DNA of 57,129 nt, taken from positions 1 through 57,129 of the forward strand of contig JAWXUD010000009.1 of assembly GCA_044432945.1 (NCBI GenBank). The letters run 5' to 3'. The stretch is from JAWXUD01 sp044432945 (GTDB lineage: Bacteria > Cyanobacteriota > Vampirovibrionia > Gastranaerophilales > Gastranaerophilaceae). This document shows positions 25,386-35,865 of this stretch, piece by piece. The position numbers and the translations under genes are program-made. Each line of letters begins with the position of its first letter. Within the stretch, counting starts at the first letter, position 1. A model generated the notes under the pieces. It saw only the letters and a program-made list of their open reading frames with translations, was not told the origin of the DNA and searched no databases.

Positions 25386-26051
25386 TGATGAACTAGATGA
25401 AAATCTTGTAATTGACATCTTTTGAAAATCAGCCATTCTTACCTGATTTGGTTTATATTGAGGAGTGTCAGTAGTGGAATAATTATTTGTTGAAGCAGGT
25501 TTGTTTTCTTCATAATGCTTCATTTTTTGTAGGGTTTTCTTTTGTTGATTAGAGGCAATTTTGTTTCTGCAAATTGGAGTAATCACATTGCATGACAATA
25601 CTGAACCAGCAACACTCGCCAATACCTCTACACCGTTTTTAAATGGTGTGTAATCTTTTTTTATTTCAGAAAATTTATCTAATTTTTCGATATTAAAATC
25701 AATTTTGCCTATAGATTGTTTGTCAATTTTTTGTTTTTCTAAAAATTCTCTAACAGGCTTTGTCGCAAGTTTTCCAGTTGAAATAAGTTTTGATGACATT
25801 TTTTTAACTGAATTCGTTACTAAATAAAAAGATGCGATATTCACACAGGCATCAGCGATTTCTTGCGGGATTAAAAAAGATTTTTCTTTTTTAGAAATCT
25901 TGTCATTAAAAACAACAGCACCAACTTGTGCCATAGCTGAGAGTATCCAGCCCAAAACACCAGTATGCACAAGCATAGTTCCAGGATTTTCACCATAGTT
26001 TTTGTATAAACTATTTTTGCAACTTTCAAACATTTTTCCTAACGAACTCAT
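25374..26051 (-). CDS. Hypothetical membrane-associated protein
   Basis: I do not recognise this 225-aa protein. Hydrophobic stretches occur at about 26-48, 66-80 and 141-158, and the C-terminus is a polar, Ser/Asn/Thr-rich tail ending RFSSSSSLKI. It overlaps the upstream gene (26048-26671) by four bases, so the two are co-translated and probably work together. It may belong to a lineage-specific family. Confidence 0.65.
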   Translation of the reverse strand: MSSLGKMFESCKNSLYKNYGENPGTMLVHTGVLGWILSAMAQVGAVVFNDKISKKEKSFLIPQEIADACVNIASFYLVTNSVKKMSSKLISTGKLATKPVREFLEKQKIDKQSIGKIDFNIEKLDKFSEIKKDYTPFKNGVEVLASVAGSVLSCNVITPICRNKIASNQQKKTLQKMKHYEENKPASTNNYSTTDTPQYKPNQVRMADFQKMSITRFSSSSSLKI

Positions 26052-26671
26052 TCACTACCCCCATCTGGCTTAGAGGCAAGTGCTTTCGCATCGTCTTTTT
26101 CGTGTTTATTTATAAACACGTTGGTTAATTTTTTTGTTAATGGAGCGTCAATGGCAAAATTTGTCACTGTCATTACAGCTAATGCTGCAATAGTGCCTGC
26201 TGCGTTTTGATATTGCTTAAAGGCATCAGAATTGACATCAATGTTTAAATCTTTGCCATTTGGCATAAACATTGATTTATATTTAGGTAGATCTTTTGCT
26301 GGTTTTTGTGACCAAGCTTTAATGGCAGTGATACAGCCTTTTCTGGTGAGATATCCAGTGGTTGTCGCAACAAGAATTTTGGCAATAGTTCTTGCAACCG
26401 ACACCTTTCTTGTCTTCTCATCAACTCTCTTATTGTTAGCATCGATAAACGGTTGGGTGGCTAGTGCAGTAGCACCTAAAATAACTCTTTGTTCAGGAGA
26501 AGAAATTTTCTGACCAAATTTTTTAATATTTTCAATAGATTTTTCACTAGATACTGTAATCTCAGGAAAGCTATCTACAACAGTTTGTTTCGCTGTGTCA
26601 ACGCCTTTTTGGACGTGTCTAGCGAAATTGGAGCTTGCTATAGATGATGATATTGAACTAATATTTGCCAT
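26048..26671 (-). CDS. Hypothetical protein, lineage-type family
   Basis: This 207-aa protein is not in a family I can name. The central ILGATALATQPFIDANNKRVDEKTRKVSVARTIAKILVATTTGYLTRKG looks strongly conserved and partly membrane-associated (hydrophobic about 62-76, 94-112, 160-178). Similar segments seem common in gut Melainabacteria-type genomes, from memory only. It is first in a two-gene operon with the 225-aa gene. Confidence 0.65.
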   Translation of the reverse strand: MANISSISSSIASSNFARHVQKGVDTAKQTVVDSFPEITVSSEKSIENIKKFGQKISSPEQRVILGATALATQPFIDANNKRVDEKTRKVSVARTIAKILVATTTGYLTRKGCITAIKAWSQKPAKDLPKYKSMFMPNGKDLNIDVNSDAFKQYQNAAGTIAALAVMTVTNFAIDAPLTKKLTNVFINKHEKDDAKALASKPDGGSE

Positions 26672-26760
26672 ATATTTCTACCCAAAGACATAACGTTTCT
26701 AAAGAAAATTAATTGTCTTTTATTGGGCATAAGTTAATAAAAATTTACATTACCTGTTTT

Positions 26761-27996
26761 TTAAAGCTTACACCCTTTAGGTACGACTGTAATGCCTGTT
26801 TCAGACACAACAAAGCCTCTTTTTAAATCTTCTTCTTTGTCATATCCAATTCTGGTGTGAGGTGGTATAATTACGTTTTTGTCTATAATCGCTTTTCTTA
26901 TTTGTGAATAACGACCAATTTCTACATTTTCCATGATTATACTATCGTAAATTTGTGAATAACTATTTACACGAACTTTTGGTGATAAAATGCAGTGTGA
27001 AAGGCTTCCACCCGAAACAATGCAACCTTCTGAAACCATTGAGTTTGTTGCCATACCGACACGATCCCCAACTTCCCAGATGAATTTTGCTGGTGGATAG
27101 TTGTAATTAAAAGTACGTAATGGCCAATCTTTTGAATACAAATTTAATTCAGGAGTGTCATGTAGCAAATCCATATTCGCTTGCCAATAAGCGTCAATAG
27201 TCCCTGCATCACGCCAGTACCCACGTTCAGCTTCTGTCATGTCAGAGAATTTGTTGTTTGCAAAATTGTATACATAAATATTCTTATCTTCTGCTAAAAG
27301 CATTGGGATAATGTTTTTGCCAAAATCATGCGAAGATTTTTTAACATCGACATCTTTTTCAAGTGCGTTGAGTAATATATTTTTATCAAAAATGTAATTA
27401 CCCATTGAAGCCAAGCACATATTTGGATTTCCTGGTATTGATTTCGGTTTATGTTGAGGTTTTTCTGCAAAACCAGTTAGTTTCCAGTTTTCGTCAACTT
27501 CAATAATTCCAAATTCGTGTGCTTCTTCAATAGGAATAGGTATTGCTGATATTGATAATTCAGCAGATTTTTCTTTATGAAAATCTAGCATTTGAGATAC
27601 GTCCATCTTATAAATATGATCGCCACCAAAGACGCAAACATAATCAGGATCTTCATCTTCAATATGGAATATATTTTGATAAACGGCATCAGCAGTTCCA
27701 CGATACCAATCATTTCCAGTACGCATTTGAGCGGGTGCTAGGTCTACATATTGGTTTAAAAACGGTGATAATGCCCAACCACGGGTTATATGTTTGTTTA
27801 GCGAATCTGATTTATATTGGGTTAATACTTTTATTTTGAAAAATCCAGAGTTGATAAAATTGTTTAATACAAAATCTATTATTCTATATCTACCACCAAA
27901 AGGTACAGCAGGCTTTGCTCTATCTTTTGTTAAAGGTGCAAGACGTTTACCTTCTCCACCAGCTAAAATTATAACGATAGCATTATCGATAGACAT
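26761..27996 (-). CDS. glgC: Glucose-1-phosphate adenylyltransferase
   Basis: This 411-aa protein makes ADP-glucose for glycogen synthesis. The N-terminal nucleotidyltransferase signature ILAGGEGKRLAPLTKDRAKPAVPFGG, the GTADAVYQN substrate loop, FGGDHIYKMD and the C-terminal left-handed beta-helix (SGGSLSHCILSP...VEIGRYSQI) are all present. AAGGAG precedes ATG 27996. glgA follows on the same strand. Confidence 0.97.
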   Translation of the reverse strand: MSIDNAIVIILAGGEGKRLAPLTKDRAKPAVPFGGRYRIIDFVLNNFINSGFFKIKVLTQYKSDSLNKHITRGWALSPFLNQYVDLAPAQMRTGNDWYRGTADAVYQNIFHIEDEDPDYVCVFGGDHIYKMDVSQMLDFHKEKSAELSISAIPIPIEEAHEFGIIEVDENWKLTGFAEKPQHKPKSIPGNPNMCLASMGNYIFDKNILLNALEKDVDVKKSSHDFGKNIIPMLLAEDKNIYVYNFANNKFSDMTEAERGYWRDAGTIDAYWQANMDLLHDTPELNLYSKDWPLRTFNYNYPPAKFIWEVGDRVGMATNSMVSEGCIVSGGSLSHCILSPKVRVNSYSQIYDSIIMENVEIGRYSQIRKAIIDKNVIIPPHTRIGYDKEEDLKRGFVVSETGITVVPKGCKL

Positions 27997-28062
27997 ATTT
28001 CTACTCCTTATATAAACTCTCTATGTCTATAATACAACAGAATTTTAAAAAGTGCAAAGTTA

Positions 28063-29505
28063 TTATTCTGATATACTAGAATAAATTTCTAAATATTTTT
28101 TAGCACTCTTGTCCCAAGAAAAATCGGCTTCCATTGCTGATTTTTGCATAGATTGAAAAGTATATTTATCATTATAAATAGCAACACCACATTTAATGGC
28201 GTCAAGCATATTCCAACCGTTATATCCCCAGAATTTAAACCCTGTTGAATTATCTAAAGGATAACCCACAACGGTGTCTTCTAACCCGCCAGTAGCTCTA
28301 ACAATCGGCAAAGAACCGTATCTCATAGCGATAAGCTGGCTAAGTCCACAAGGCTCAAATTTTGATGGCATTAAGAACAGATCGCTACCCGCATAAATTT
28401 TGTTAGCCAAATCTGCTCGATATCCGATGTATGCACGAATATTTTTAGTGTTGTTAGACAAATATATCAATAAGTTTTCATATGTACTTTCGCCGTTACC
28501 TAAGAATATAAAATCAGCTTCTATATTTTTCAATTCATTCTCGACTTGTCTTATCAGATCAACACCTTTTTGTTCAACCAATCTTGAAATAAATGCGATT
28601 AGTGGTCGATTAGGATTATATTCAAGCCCGAATTCTTCACATAAAAGTTTTTTATTTTCTTCTTTTAATGCAATGTTTTTAATATCATAATTTTTATAAA
28701 TTGTTTTGTCAGTTTTTGGATTAAAAACATCATAATCAATGCCATTTAGTATGCCAACAAGCTTATTTTGATTCATTCTAAGCGTATAATCCATACCTTC
28801 ACCAAATTCATGAGCTAAAATCTCATGTGAATAATTTGGCGAAACAGTGGCTATAATTTCCGAATAATTTATAGCACCTTTTAGCCAATTTACACGGTTG
28901 TAATGCTCAACGCAACCATCGTTATAAACAATATCTTTACGCATATTTGCGAAATCAATTACATCTTCAAACCAAATACCTTGATAAGCTAGGTTATGGA
29001 TTTCAAAAAGTGTTTTAGTATTTTTCCAATAATCATCAAAACGATAGTTGCTTTTCAAATATATTGGAATCATAGCGGTATGCCAATCATTTGCGTGAAT
29101 TACGTCAGCCTTGAAATTCAATAATTTTGCATATTCTAAAGTAGCAAGTGAAAAAGCGATATATCGCTCGTGTTCATATCTAGTATCTAGCCATTTAGGA
29201 TAAACTTCTTGAAAACATGAAAAATACCAATCATTTTGTATGAAAAAAACGTTTATATTTGTATCAGGCAATTTGCAGGTGAACAATTTAAAGCAATGTT
29301 CTTTTCCTTCAAAAGTCAACCAAAGATCGGAATTCTCAAGTTCAACAATTCCATAACGTTTTTTATCAATCAAGCCGTGTAGTGGGGTGAAAATTGCGAT
29401 TTCTGCATCGTCTTGTAGTGCTTTAGGTAAACTACCAACGACATCTGCTAGTCCACCAGCTTTTGAAAAAGGTGCTACTTCTGCTGACGCAAATAAAATT
29501 TTCAT
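28063..29505 (-). CDS. glgA: Glycogen synthase (ADP-glucose type)
   Basis: This 480-aa GT5 protein extends alpha-1,4-glucan chains. The KAGGLADVVGSLPKAL ADP-glucose loop is near residue 17, HANDWHTAM near 140, and the GT-B C-terminal SKFEPCGLSQLIAMRYG motif near 380. Its start touches the stop of the upstream 1169-aa gene and glgC follows downstream, so the three form one minus-strand unit. Confidence 0.97.
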   Translation of the reverse strand: MKILFASAEVAPFSKAGGLADVVGSLPKALQDDAEIAIFTPLHGLIDKKRYGIVELENSDLWLTFEGKEHCFKLFTCKLPDTNINVFFIQNDWYFSCFQEVYPKWLDTRYEHERYIAFSLATLEYAKLLNFKADVIHANDWHTAMIPIYLKSNYRFDDYWKNTKTLFEIHNLAYQGIWFEDVIDFANMRKDIVYNDGCVEHYNRVNWLKGAINYSEIIATVSPNYSHEILAHEFGEGMDYTLRMNQNKLVGILNGIDYDVFNPKTDKTIYKNYDIKNIALKEENKKLLCEEFGLEYNPNRPLIAFISRLVEQKGVDLIRQVENELKNIEADFIFLGNGESTYENLLIYLSNNTKNIRAYIGYRADLANKIYAGSDLFLMPSKFEPCGLSQLIAMRYGSLPIVRATGGLEDTVVGYPLDNSTGFKFWGYNGWNMLDAIKCGVAIYNDKYTFQSMQKSAMEADFSWDKSAKKYLEIYSSISE

Positions 29506-32500
29506 TATTCCTCACTTTCATTTGCAATTACAAATTTTTTATTATCTAATTCATGATTGTTATCTGAAACAGAATTTTCTTCAAACTCTTCTGCTGTTAT
29601 ATAACTATCAGGATTTATATCGAATGTGAAATTTATACCAAATTTTGTAGCTAGATAATGTGCTTGTTCTATACAAATTTGAGCTTTGTCAAACTCTTTT
29701 TTATACATCATTGTTTTAAACATATTATATTTGAATAAAACTAACAAATATTCTGAAGTCAAACTGTTTTTTTCTAATTGGATTAATGAATTGTTAATAA
29801 TGCCAAATGCGACATCATACTGATGTTGTCTTAATTTCAAACAACTCATCATATACCAAGCAACATATAATAAAGTCGTCATTCCATTTTCATTAGATGC
29901 ACTTATTATTTTTAATATCATTGCTTCAGCTTTTTCAAAAGAATCAACATCGATGTAGGCTTTGGCTATCATCAAATCAGCAAAAAGTTCAAGTAAGTGA
30001 ATATTATAAGCTCTCGCAAAAATCTTTGCTTTGTAGAAGTTTTCTGCAAATAGGACAGGTTCAACTTCAGCAAAACTAAATGCACTAAGCATATTGGCAA
30101 TAATTACGCCGAAAGTATCGTTATCATCAATTTTGTCAACAATCAATCTAGGTTCATAACCGTGAAGAATATCTTGTAACATAATAAATATGTCATATGA
30201 AGCAGGAACATCATTCAAATCGTTACGAACGATATTTAAGAAACTATCAACATTTCCGCTAAGCATCATAACGTTAGCTAGTGCAACGTATCCAACAGCA
30301 GTGTTTATTAATATCCTAAAATCATCTTTTGAGAAATAATCTGGTTTAAGTTTATCTAAAGTGGCTTCTGATGTCACGTTTAAGACTTTAAACCCTACAT
30401 CTAGGCAATCACTAATAGCACCAATATTAAATAAAATTTGTATATGTAGCAAAGACATCAAATAAAAATAGCTGTTAAAATCAGGAGAATCCGGATTTAG
30501 CGATGCCGAAGGCAATAATGACAAAACCTTGTGGGTTAATTCTAATGCGTGAGCGTAATTGCCAACGACCAAATTACCTTGAATCATTTTGTTGCATAAT
30601 AAAACAATTTTGTCAGTATCCATTGATTTTTCTAGATTAGCCAATGCTATTTCTGCGATTTCTGAAGTTTTTTCAGGTACGTATTCATACAAATTGTTTG
30701 CAATATTTTCATATAACTCTAATTTGTATTTTTCGTTTTCTTCAAAATGTTCTTCATCGTTATCTAGTTCAATAAGTTCAAGGATTTTCGCCGTACAATT
30801 TAGATAAGAGCTAAAATCGCCTAAAGACAGATTTATTTTAGCTAGTTTTTCCCATTCTTCACGTTCAGCCGTAGTATTTTTTATCATTTTGAAAAGATCA
30901 GCTTTAACTGGACTTGGCATTTCATCAACAAATGCAACCTTAAATAATTTATCAATAATTTGTTCTAAAGAAATTTTATCGATTACATCAAGCAAGCATT
31001 CACGTAAAAGATTATAGTTAGGGAAATATATACAGTTGTTATAGAAATAAATAAATCCCATTTGCGTCAAGTTTGCATAAATCTCATTAATATTCTCGAA
31101 ATTGAAACTTCTAATCGTGTTTTCATCAACCCTAGTGCCTAATAAAACGACAGTCGTGATGAAATTAAAAGCTTCCATATTATCTTTTAATAAATTAATA
31201 CGGCGTTTCATAAGGTTTTTCAGATTTGATGGGATAATAATTGTTTTAGGATTAATCATCTCGATACTATCTTTTTTCATCTCAAATACACCAGATTCGA
31301 TAAGATATTGAATTGCTATATCGATGAATAATATGCTTCCACAAGAATATTTTGCCACCCTTTGGAAATAAAAATTATCTAAAATATTTCTATAAAATTC
31401 TTTATTTTCTTCTATAAGTTTTTCAAAAGAAGTTGGCTTTAACGTGATTTCTGTATAGTAAGGTCTTGTGACCAAGAAATGAGATTTTTCATGTACAGAG
31501 AAGTTTTTTTCATGTGAAATTAAGAAACTAATATCAAGTTGTTCAAATGTTTCAAATACAAATTTCATAACATCTTGAGAGCTTGCATCAATTTTTTCAT
31601 AATTTTCGATGAATATTAATGTTTTTGGAATTATTTCTAATAATGTGAAGAATATATTAAAGAACTTTACACGAGTATCCTCAGTGGCTTCGAAATTACG
31701 TTCTTTCAAAGTTATCAAATCTTTGACTAAACCATCAGGATCAATGGAAGCGAACATGCTAAAATCGTTTTGAGAATAAAGTTTTTGAGAAACTGTATAT
31801 TCAAAAATAGCTGCGACCAAATCTCTAAAAAATGAATAAGGTGAATACTTCATCTCATCATAACAAGTTATAGTGATTATATTATTATAAATATCTAAAT
31901 CTTGTATTGCATTAATGATTTTCAACGAATACGGCTTATATAAATCAGCAGTTTTCATAGCTATGATTGAATTAGGATTAGCCTGTAATCTGTGTGCAAT
32001 ATGGTAAAACACGTCAATATTTTCAGTTCTGATGAATTCTGCATTAATCTGTTCTAGATCAAACGTTTTTATATCATATATAGCATCAGGATCAACAGGT
32101 TGATCAAGTTTTTTTAAAGCGTGTCCATCAATTTTGTCTTGTTCTACTAGCATATTTTGAACAAAATTAGGAATTTTTATCTCATCTTCTGGAACTTCTT
32201 CTTCAGGAAACTCTAATATAACTAAATCTTTGACATCAATTTCATAAAAAGTAGTCATCTTATCGCCAATTAAAATTGTATTGAGTGGTGAGATTTTATA
32301 ATCATTTTCAATAATATCATAAATTTCTTGCGTAACTAAAACCTGCATAGTATTTAAGACTTTATCTTCGTCAGAACTATTGTCTTGCCCTAATAAATTG
32401 ATGTTGTTACCAGAATTAATATTATTCGGGTCATCTTCAACTGAACGTTTCATCAGGAAAATATTACATTTAATAGTCGCATTTTTCTTTTTAGTCAACT

Positions 32501-33014
32501 TGCAATTCATTTTCGCAATGCTATTTAAAAGTTCGATAGAAGCTTTAGATGCATTAAGAGCCGATGTTTTATATGTATAATCTTGAGTAAATCTAATAAC
32601 ATAAGTTTGTTCTATCAATTGGCAACGAAGCCCGTTAGTTTTAGCAAAATCAAAAACTAATTTATCAAGTGTTACCTTGAATATGTTATATAGCTTAGCG
32701 TTCCCTAAAATCGACTTCATATCAGAAACATTCAAAAAATTGACTGTCATCAAAGCGAAATCATCACCATTAGCTTCGTTTTTGATAACGCTTTTTTCGG
32801 TATCGCTACCACACTTTCTACATTTTTTTGTAAAAGTCTGGTTAATCTTACCGCACTTGCTGCACTTGGTAATAATCGTATATCCACATTTCTTGCAAGA
32901 GTTGCTAGTGTTTACGCACTTGCAAATAGGGCAAATAAGTTTCAAAACTTTTTTGCAATTTGGACAAACTATCGTATTATCATCAATCTCTAAACTACAT
33001 TTTGGACATTCCAT
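29505..33014 (-). CDS. Large zinc-ribbon / degenerate STAND-like / TPR protein
   Basis: This 1169-aa protein begins with repeated zinc ribbons (CPKC, CPNC, CPIC, CKKCG, CSKCG, CRKCG within the first 72 residues). A region resembling a class III cyclase fold follows (about 85-200), without recognisable catalytic residues. A putative ATPase-like region shows a Walker-B-like TLIFIENYEKID (about 465-475), but I see no Walker A. The C-terminal ~450 residues are helical and TPR-like. The architecture recalls zinc-ribbon/cyclase/MalT-type regulators in which the catalytic parts have decayed. Its stop codon is shared with the glgA start, so a role in controlling glycogen metabolism is possible but unproved. 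Confidence 0.75.
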   Translation of the reverse strand: MECPKCSLEIDDNTIVCPNCKKVLKLICPICKCVNTSNSCKKCGYTIITKCSKCGKINQTFTKKCRKCGSDTEKSVIKNEANGDDFALMTVNFLNVSDMKSILGNAKLYNIFKVTLDKLVFDFAKTNGLRCQLIEQTYVIRFTQDYTYKTSALNASKASIELLNSIAKMNCKLTKKKNATIKCNIFLMKRSVEDDPNNINSGNNINLLGQDNSSDEDKVLNTMQVLVTQEIYDIIENDYKISPLNTILIGDKMTTFYEIDVKDLVILEFPEEEVPEDEIKIPNFVQNMLVEQDKIDGHALKKLDQPVDPDAIYDIKTFDLEQINAEFIRTENIDVFYHIAHRLQANPNSIIAMKTADLYKPYSLKIINAIQDLDIYNNIITITCYDEMKYSPYSFFRDLVAAIFEYTVSQKLYSQNDFSMFASIDPDGLVKDLITLKERNFEATEDTRVKFFNIFFTLLEIIPKTLIFIENYEKIDASSQDVMKFVFETFEQLDISFLISHEKNFSVHEKSHFLVTRPYYTEITLKPTSFEKLIEENKEFYRNILDNFYFQRVAKYSCGSILFIDIAIQYLIESGVFEMKKDSIEMINPKTIIIPSNLKNLMKRRINLLKDNMEAFNFITTVVLLGTRVDENTIRSFNFENINEIYANLTQMGFIYFYNNCIYFPNYNLLRECLLDVIDKISLEQIIDKLFKVAFVDEMPSPVKADLFKMIKNTTAEREEWEKLAKINLSLGDFSSYLNCTAKILELIELDNDEEHFEENEKYKLELYENIANNLYEYVPEKTSEIAEIALANLEKSMDTDKIVLLCNKMIQGNLVVGNYAHALELTHKVLSLLPSASLNPDSPDFNSYFYLMSLLHIQILFNIGAISDCLDVGFKVLNVTSEATLDKLKPDYFSKDDFRILINTAVGYVALANVMMLSGNVDSFLNIVRNDLNDVPASYDIFIMLQDILHGYEPRLIVDKIDDNDTFGVIIANMLSAFSFAEVEPVLFAENFYKAKIFARAYNIHLLELFADLMIAKAYIDVDSFEKAEAMILKIISASNENGMTTLLYVAWYMMSCLKLRQHQYDVAFGIINNSLIQLEKNSLTSEYLLVLFKYNMFKTMMYKKEFDKAQICIEQAHYLATKFGINFTFDINPDSYITAEEFEENSVSDNNHELDNKKFVIANESEE

Positions 33015-33075
33015 ATAAAAACTATATCATATATTTTTTATATTAACAAGATTGAAATTAATGCAAACGATGTAA

Positions 33076-34248
33076 TTATTTCACGTATCTGATGCCAGCA
33101 TTTTTCATTCTAGAAACGCATTCTTTCAGGATTTCGACATCTTTTGTCAACGCTATTCTAAAATACCCTTCGCCATGTTGTCCATAACCGTTGCCAGGAG
33201 GAACAACGACATTTGCTTTTTCTAGCATTTCGCCAACAAACTCTTCGCTGGTCATGCCTTTTGTGACAGGAAGCCACAAATAAAACGTAGCTTTAGATGG
33301 TTTTAAATCCCAACCTAATTCTTTTAACCCGCCCTCAATGACGTCACGGCGTTGTTGATACATTTTGTTTAAGTCGTTGATATATTTTTCATCGATATTA
33401 AAAGCGGTAATTGCGGCGTTTTGAATAGCTTTAAAAGTTCCGCTGTCAATGTTATTTTTTATAGTGCCTAAAGCTTTGATAGCATCAGCGTTTCCAGCGA
33501 CAAAACCAACTCTCCAGCCAGTCATGTTATAAGATTTTGAATGCGAATAAAACTCGATAGCGACATCTTTGCCACCTTCAACTTGCAATACAGAAGGTGC
33601 GATATAACCATCATAAGTCATTTCGCTATATGCCATATCAGAGCATAATAAAATATCATATTTCTTACAAAAATCGACAGCCTTTTTGTAAAACTCTAAA
33701 TCAGCGACAGCCCCAGTCGGGTTGTTTGGGTAGTTCAAAAACATTAATTTTGATTTAGTAGCGACATCTTCTGGAATTTTGTCAAAATCAGGTAGGTAGT
33801 TATTTTCTTCTAATAAAGGCATTGCATAAGGCGTTCCGCCTGCAAAAATTGTTGCGTTTTTATAAACAGGATAACCAGGGTCAGGGATAAGAGTGTAATC
33901 GCCTTCATCAACAAACGCAAAGAATATATGTGCAATCGCTTCTTTAGAGCCGATGTTAGCCAAAACCTCTTTGTCTTTATCTAAGTTTACATCAAAACGG
34001 CGTTTAACCCAATCAGTAGCAGCCTGGCGAAACTCATTTGTCCCGTTGTAAGGTGGATAATCGTGAGTTGTCACATCATCAATAGCTTTGTGCATAGCTT
34101 CAACAACAGGAGGCAATGTAGGAGTGTCAGGGTCACCAATTCCTAAACTTATGATATCAAGCCCTTTTGCACGAGCCTCATTAATTTTTCTATCAATTTC
34201 TGCAAACAAATACGGTGGTATTTTTTCTAAACGTTCTGATACTTTCAT
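33076..34248 (-). CDS. dapL: LL-diaminopimelate aminotransferase
   Basis: This 390-aa fold-type I PLP enzyme converts tetrahydrodipicolinate directly to LL-DAP for lysine and peptidoglycan. The family features are IISLGIGDPDTPTLP, HDYPPYNGTNEFRQA, NYPNNPTGAVA and the PLP-lysine motif SHSKSYNMTGWRVGF (Lys near 237). The DapL route is shared with Cyanobacteria and fits the proposed lineage. AGGGGATT precedes the start. Confidence 0.92.
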   Translation of the reverse strand: MKVSERLEKIPPYLFAEIDRKINEARAKGLDIISLGIGDPDTPTLPPVVEAMHKAIDDVTTHDYPPYNGTNEFRQAATDWVKRRFDVNLDKDKEVLANIGSKEAIAHIFFAFVDEGDYTLIPDPGYPVYKNATIFAGGTPYAMPLLEENNYLPDFDKIPEDVATKSKLMFLNYPNNPTGAVADLEFYKKAVDFCKKYDILLCSDMAYSEMTYDGYIAPSVLQVEGGKDVAIEFYSHSKSYNMTGWRVGFVAGNADAIKALGTIKNNIDSGTFKAIQNAAITAFNIDEKYINDLNKMYQQRRDVIEGGLKELGWDLKPSKATFYLWLPVTKGMTSEEFVGEMLEKANVVVPPGNGYGQHGEGYFRIALTKDVEILKECVSRMKNAGIRYVK

Positions 34249-34375
34249 TTTTAATCCCCTTTTTTCAATATAACCCTGAATTTATTTTATCACAAATTCT
34301 ATAAAAACAATATTTATTTTTCAACGATTTAATTTTATATAATTTCATGTTATTCTGTTCAGACAAGGGGAATTT

Positions 34376-35449
34376 ATGAGTATAATTGCAGACGATGACG
34401 ATTTTCAAGACGATAATAAAATAGAGTTTAAAAAAAATCCTATTACTAAAGCTGAAACCATTGAGTATGACAAGAATTTTGAGAATTGTATCCGACCAAA
34501 ATCTTTTGATACATACATTGGTCAATCGGCGTTAAAAGAAACGCTACAGATTTCTATCGAAGCTTCAAAAAAACGAGAATTACCTCTCGACCATTTGCTT
34601 TTTTACGGACCTCCAGGGCTTGGGAAAACTACTTTGGCTGGGGTTATAGCTGAGCAGATGGGGGTTGAGATTAAGATTACTTCAGCTCCTGCGTTAGAAC
34701 GCCCACGTGATATCATAGGGATTTTGATGTCACTTAAAGGTGGCGAAATCCTTTTCATTGATGAAATTCATAGACTTAATAAAGTTGCAGAAGAAATTTT
34801 ATACCCTGCTATGGAAGATTTTTTCTTAGATATGACGACAGGAAAAAGCCAGACAGTTAAGACTTTACGCATTCCACTGCCTAAGTTTACGTTAATTGGA
34901 GCTACGACAAAAGCAGGTGAGCTATCAGGACCTTTGCGTGATAGATTTGGGATTATACATCGGTTGGAATTTTATTCAGAAGATGAATTGGCTCAAGTTA
35001 TTAAACGTACGGCAGGGATTTTGGATATAGAGATCGAAGAAAAAGGTGCATACGCTATCGCTAGACGCTCAAGAGGGACGCCTAGGATTGCAAACCGTTT
35101 GGTGAAACGTGTTGCTGATTATGCTTTGGTCAAACACGATGGTAAAATTACAGAAGATATAGCTAATAAATCACTAGATGTTTTGAAAATAGATAATTTT
35201 GGTCTAGATAATACAGATAGAAGTTTGTTAAAATTGATTATTGAAAAATATGACGGTGGGCCTGTCGGAATCGAAACGATTGCCGCAGCGATTGGTGAAG
35301 ATGTCCGCACTATCGAAGATGTCAACGAGCCTTTTTTGTTGCAAGCGGGACTTTTGCAACGTACACCTCGTGGTAGAAAGGTTTCACCTGAAACTTATCG
35401 ACATCTGGGGTATAAGAACAAAGTTTCAGAGCAGAAAAATTTGTTTTAA
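34376..35449 (+). CDS. ruvB: Holliday junction branch migration helicase RuvB
   Basis: This 357-aa AAA+ motor drives branch migration with RuvA. Visible are LRPKxFDxYIGQ-type entry (CIRPKSFDTYIGQ), Walker A GPPGLGKT, Walker B LFIDEIHRL, sensor LIGATTKAGELSGPLRDRFG, RSRGTPRIANRLVKRVRDY-like block and the C-terminal winged helix ending LQRTPRGRKV. AAGGGGA precedes ATG 34376. Palindromic repeats follow its stop. Confidence 0.97.
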   Translation: MSIIADDDDFQDDNKIEFKKNPITKAETIEYDKNFENCIRPKSFDTYIGQSALKETLQISIEASKKRELPLDHLLFYGPPGLGKTTLAGVIAEQMGVEIKITSAPALERPRDIIGILMSLKGGEILFIDEIHRLNKVAEEILYPAMEDFFLDMTTGKSQTVKTLRIPLPKFTLIGATTKAGELSGPLRDRFGIIHRLEFYSEDELAQVIKRTAGILDIEIEEKGAYAIARRSRGTPRIANRLVKRVADYALVKHDGKITEDIANKSLDVLKIDNFGLDNTDRSLLKLIIEKYDGGPVGIETIAAAIGEDVRTIEDVNEPFLLQAGLLQRTPRGRKVSPETYRHLGYKNKVSEQKNLF

Positions 35450-35454
35450 GTCAT

Positions 35455-35620
35455 TTGCCTTAAATGCCACAGTCCAAATTCCCCTCCCGAGGAGGGGTGG
35501 CTGAATGACGAGGTGGTTACAATGCATCAGTTTCAATACATCAAAACATTTCCCTTAAATGCCACAGTCTAAATTCCCCTCCCATGAAGGGGTGGCTGTA
35601 AGGCGGGGTGGTTACAATAT
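35455..35620 (+). repeat. Palindromic repeat array 1a (two units)
   Basis: Two forward units start at GCCACAGTC (35466 and 35561, 95 bp apart). Each has the stem CCCCTCC/GGAGGGG or a variant and ends in a GGTGGTTACAAT tail. The units lie 6 bp after the ruvB stop and could form stable RNA hairpins there. Related units occur at 35866, 36415 and 39811. Confidence 0.85.
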
Positions 35621-35865
35621 ATTATTTTCATTTTCTTGTACCGACAAGAAAACGAAACAAAAGAAGCTCTTGACAACGCTTGTGAGAAAATAAATGTAGT
35701 TACTCAACTAAAAAGCGGAATAACTCGCTATTACTTCCGCAAAAATAGCTAGGGGTAATTTTATAAATATCGCTCAAACAAATTCCGCCTTGAAGTTGTT
35801 TCGTAAACATTTTTTAACCTCACTTCGCTAAAGTCAAACCTAAAAATATATTTATTCCGTGCGGT
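35621..35865. other. Unassigned spacer between repeat units
   Basis: I see no gene in these 245 bases. The first part (CTTGTACCGACAAG..., then GAAACAAAAGAAG) and the inverted AAAGCGGAAT/ATTACTTCCGC segment suggest a second kind of intergenic repeat or a decayed RNA/coding sequence. Confidence 0.4.

Noticed and set aside
35241..35504. 87-aa frame overlapping the end of ruvB
   Set aside because: It lies in another frame of ruvB and ends in the repeat unit.
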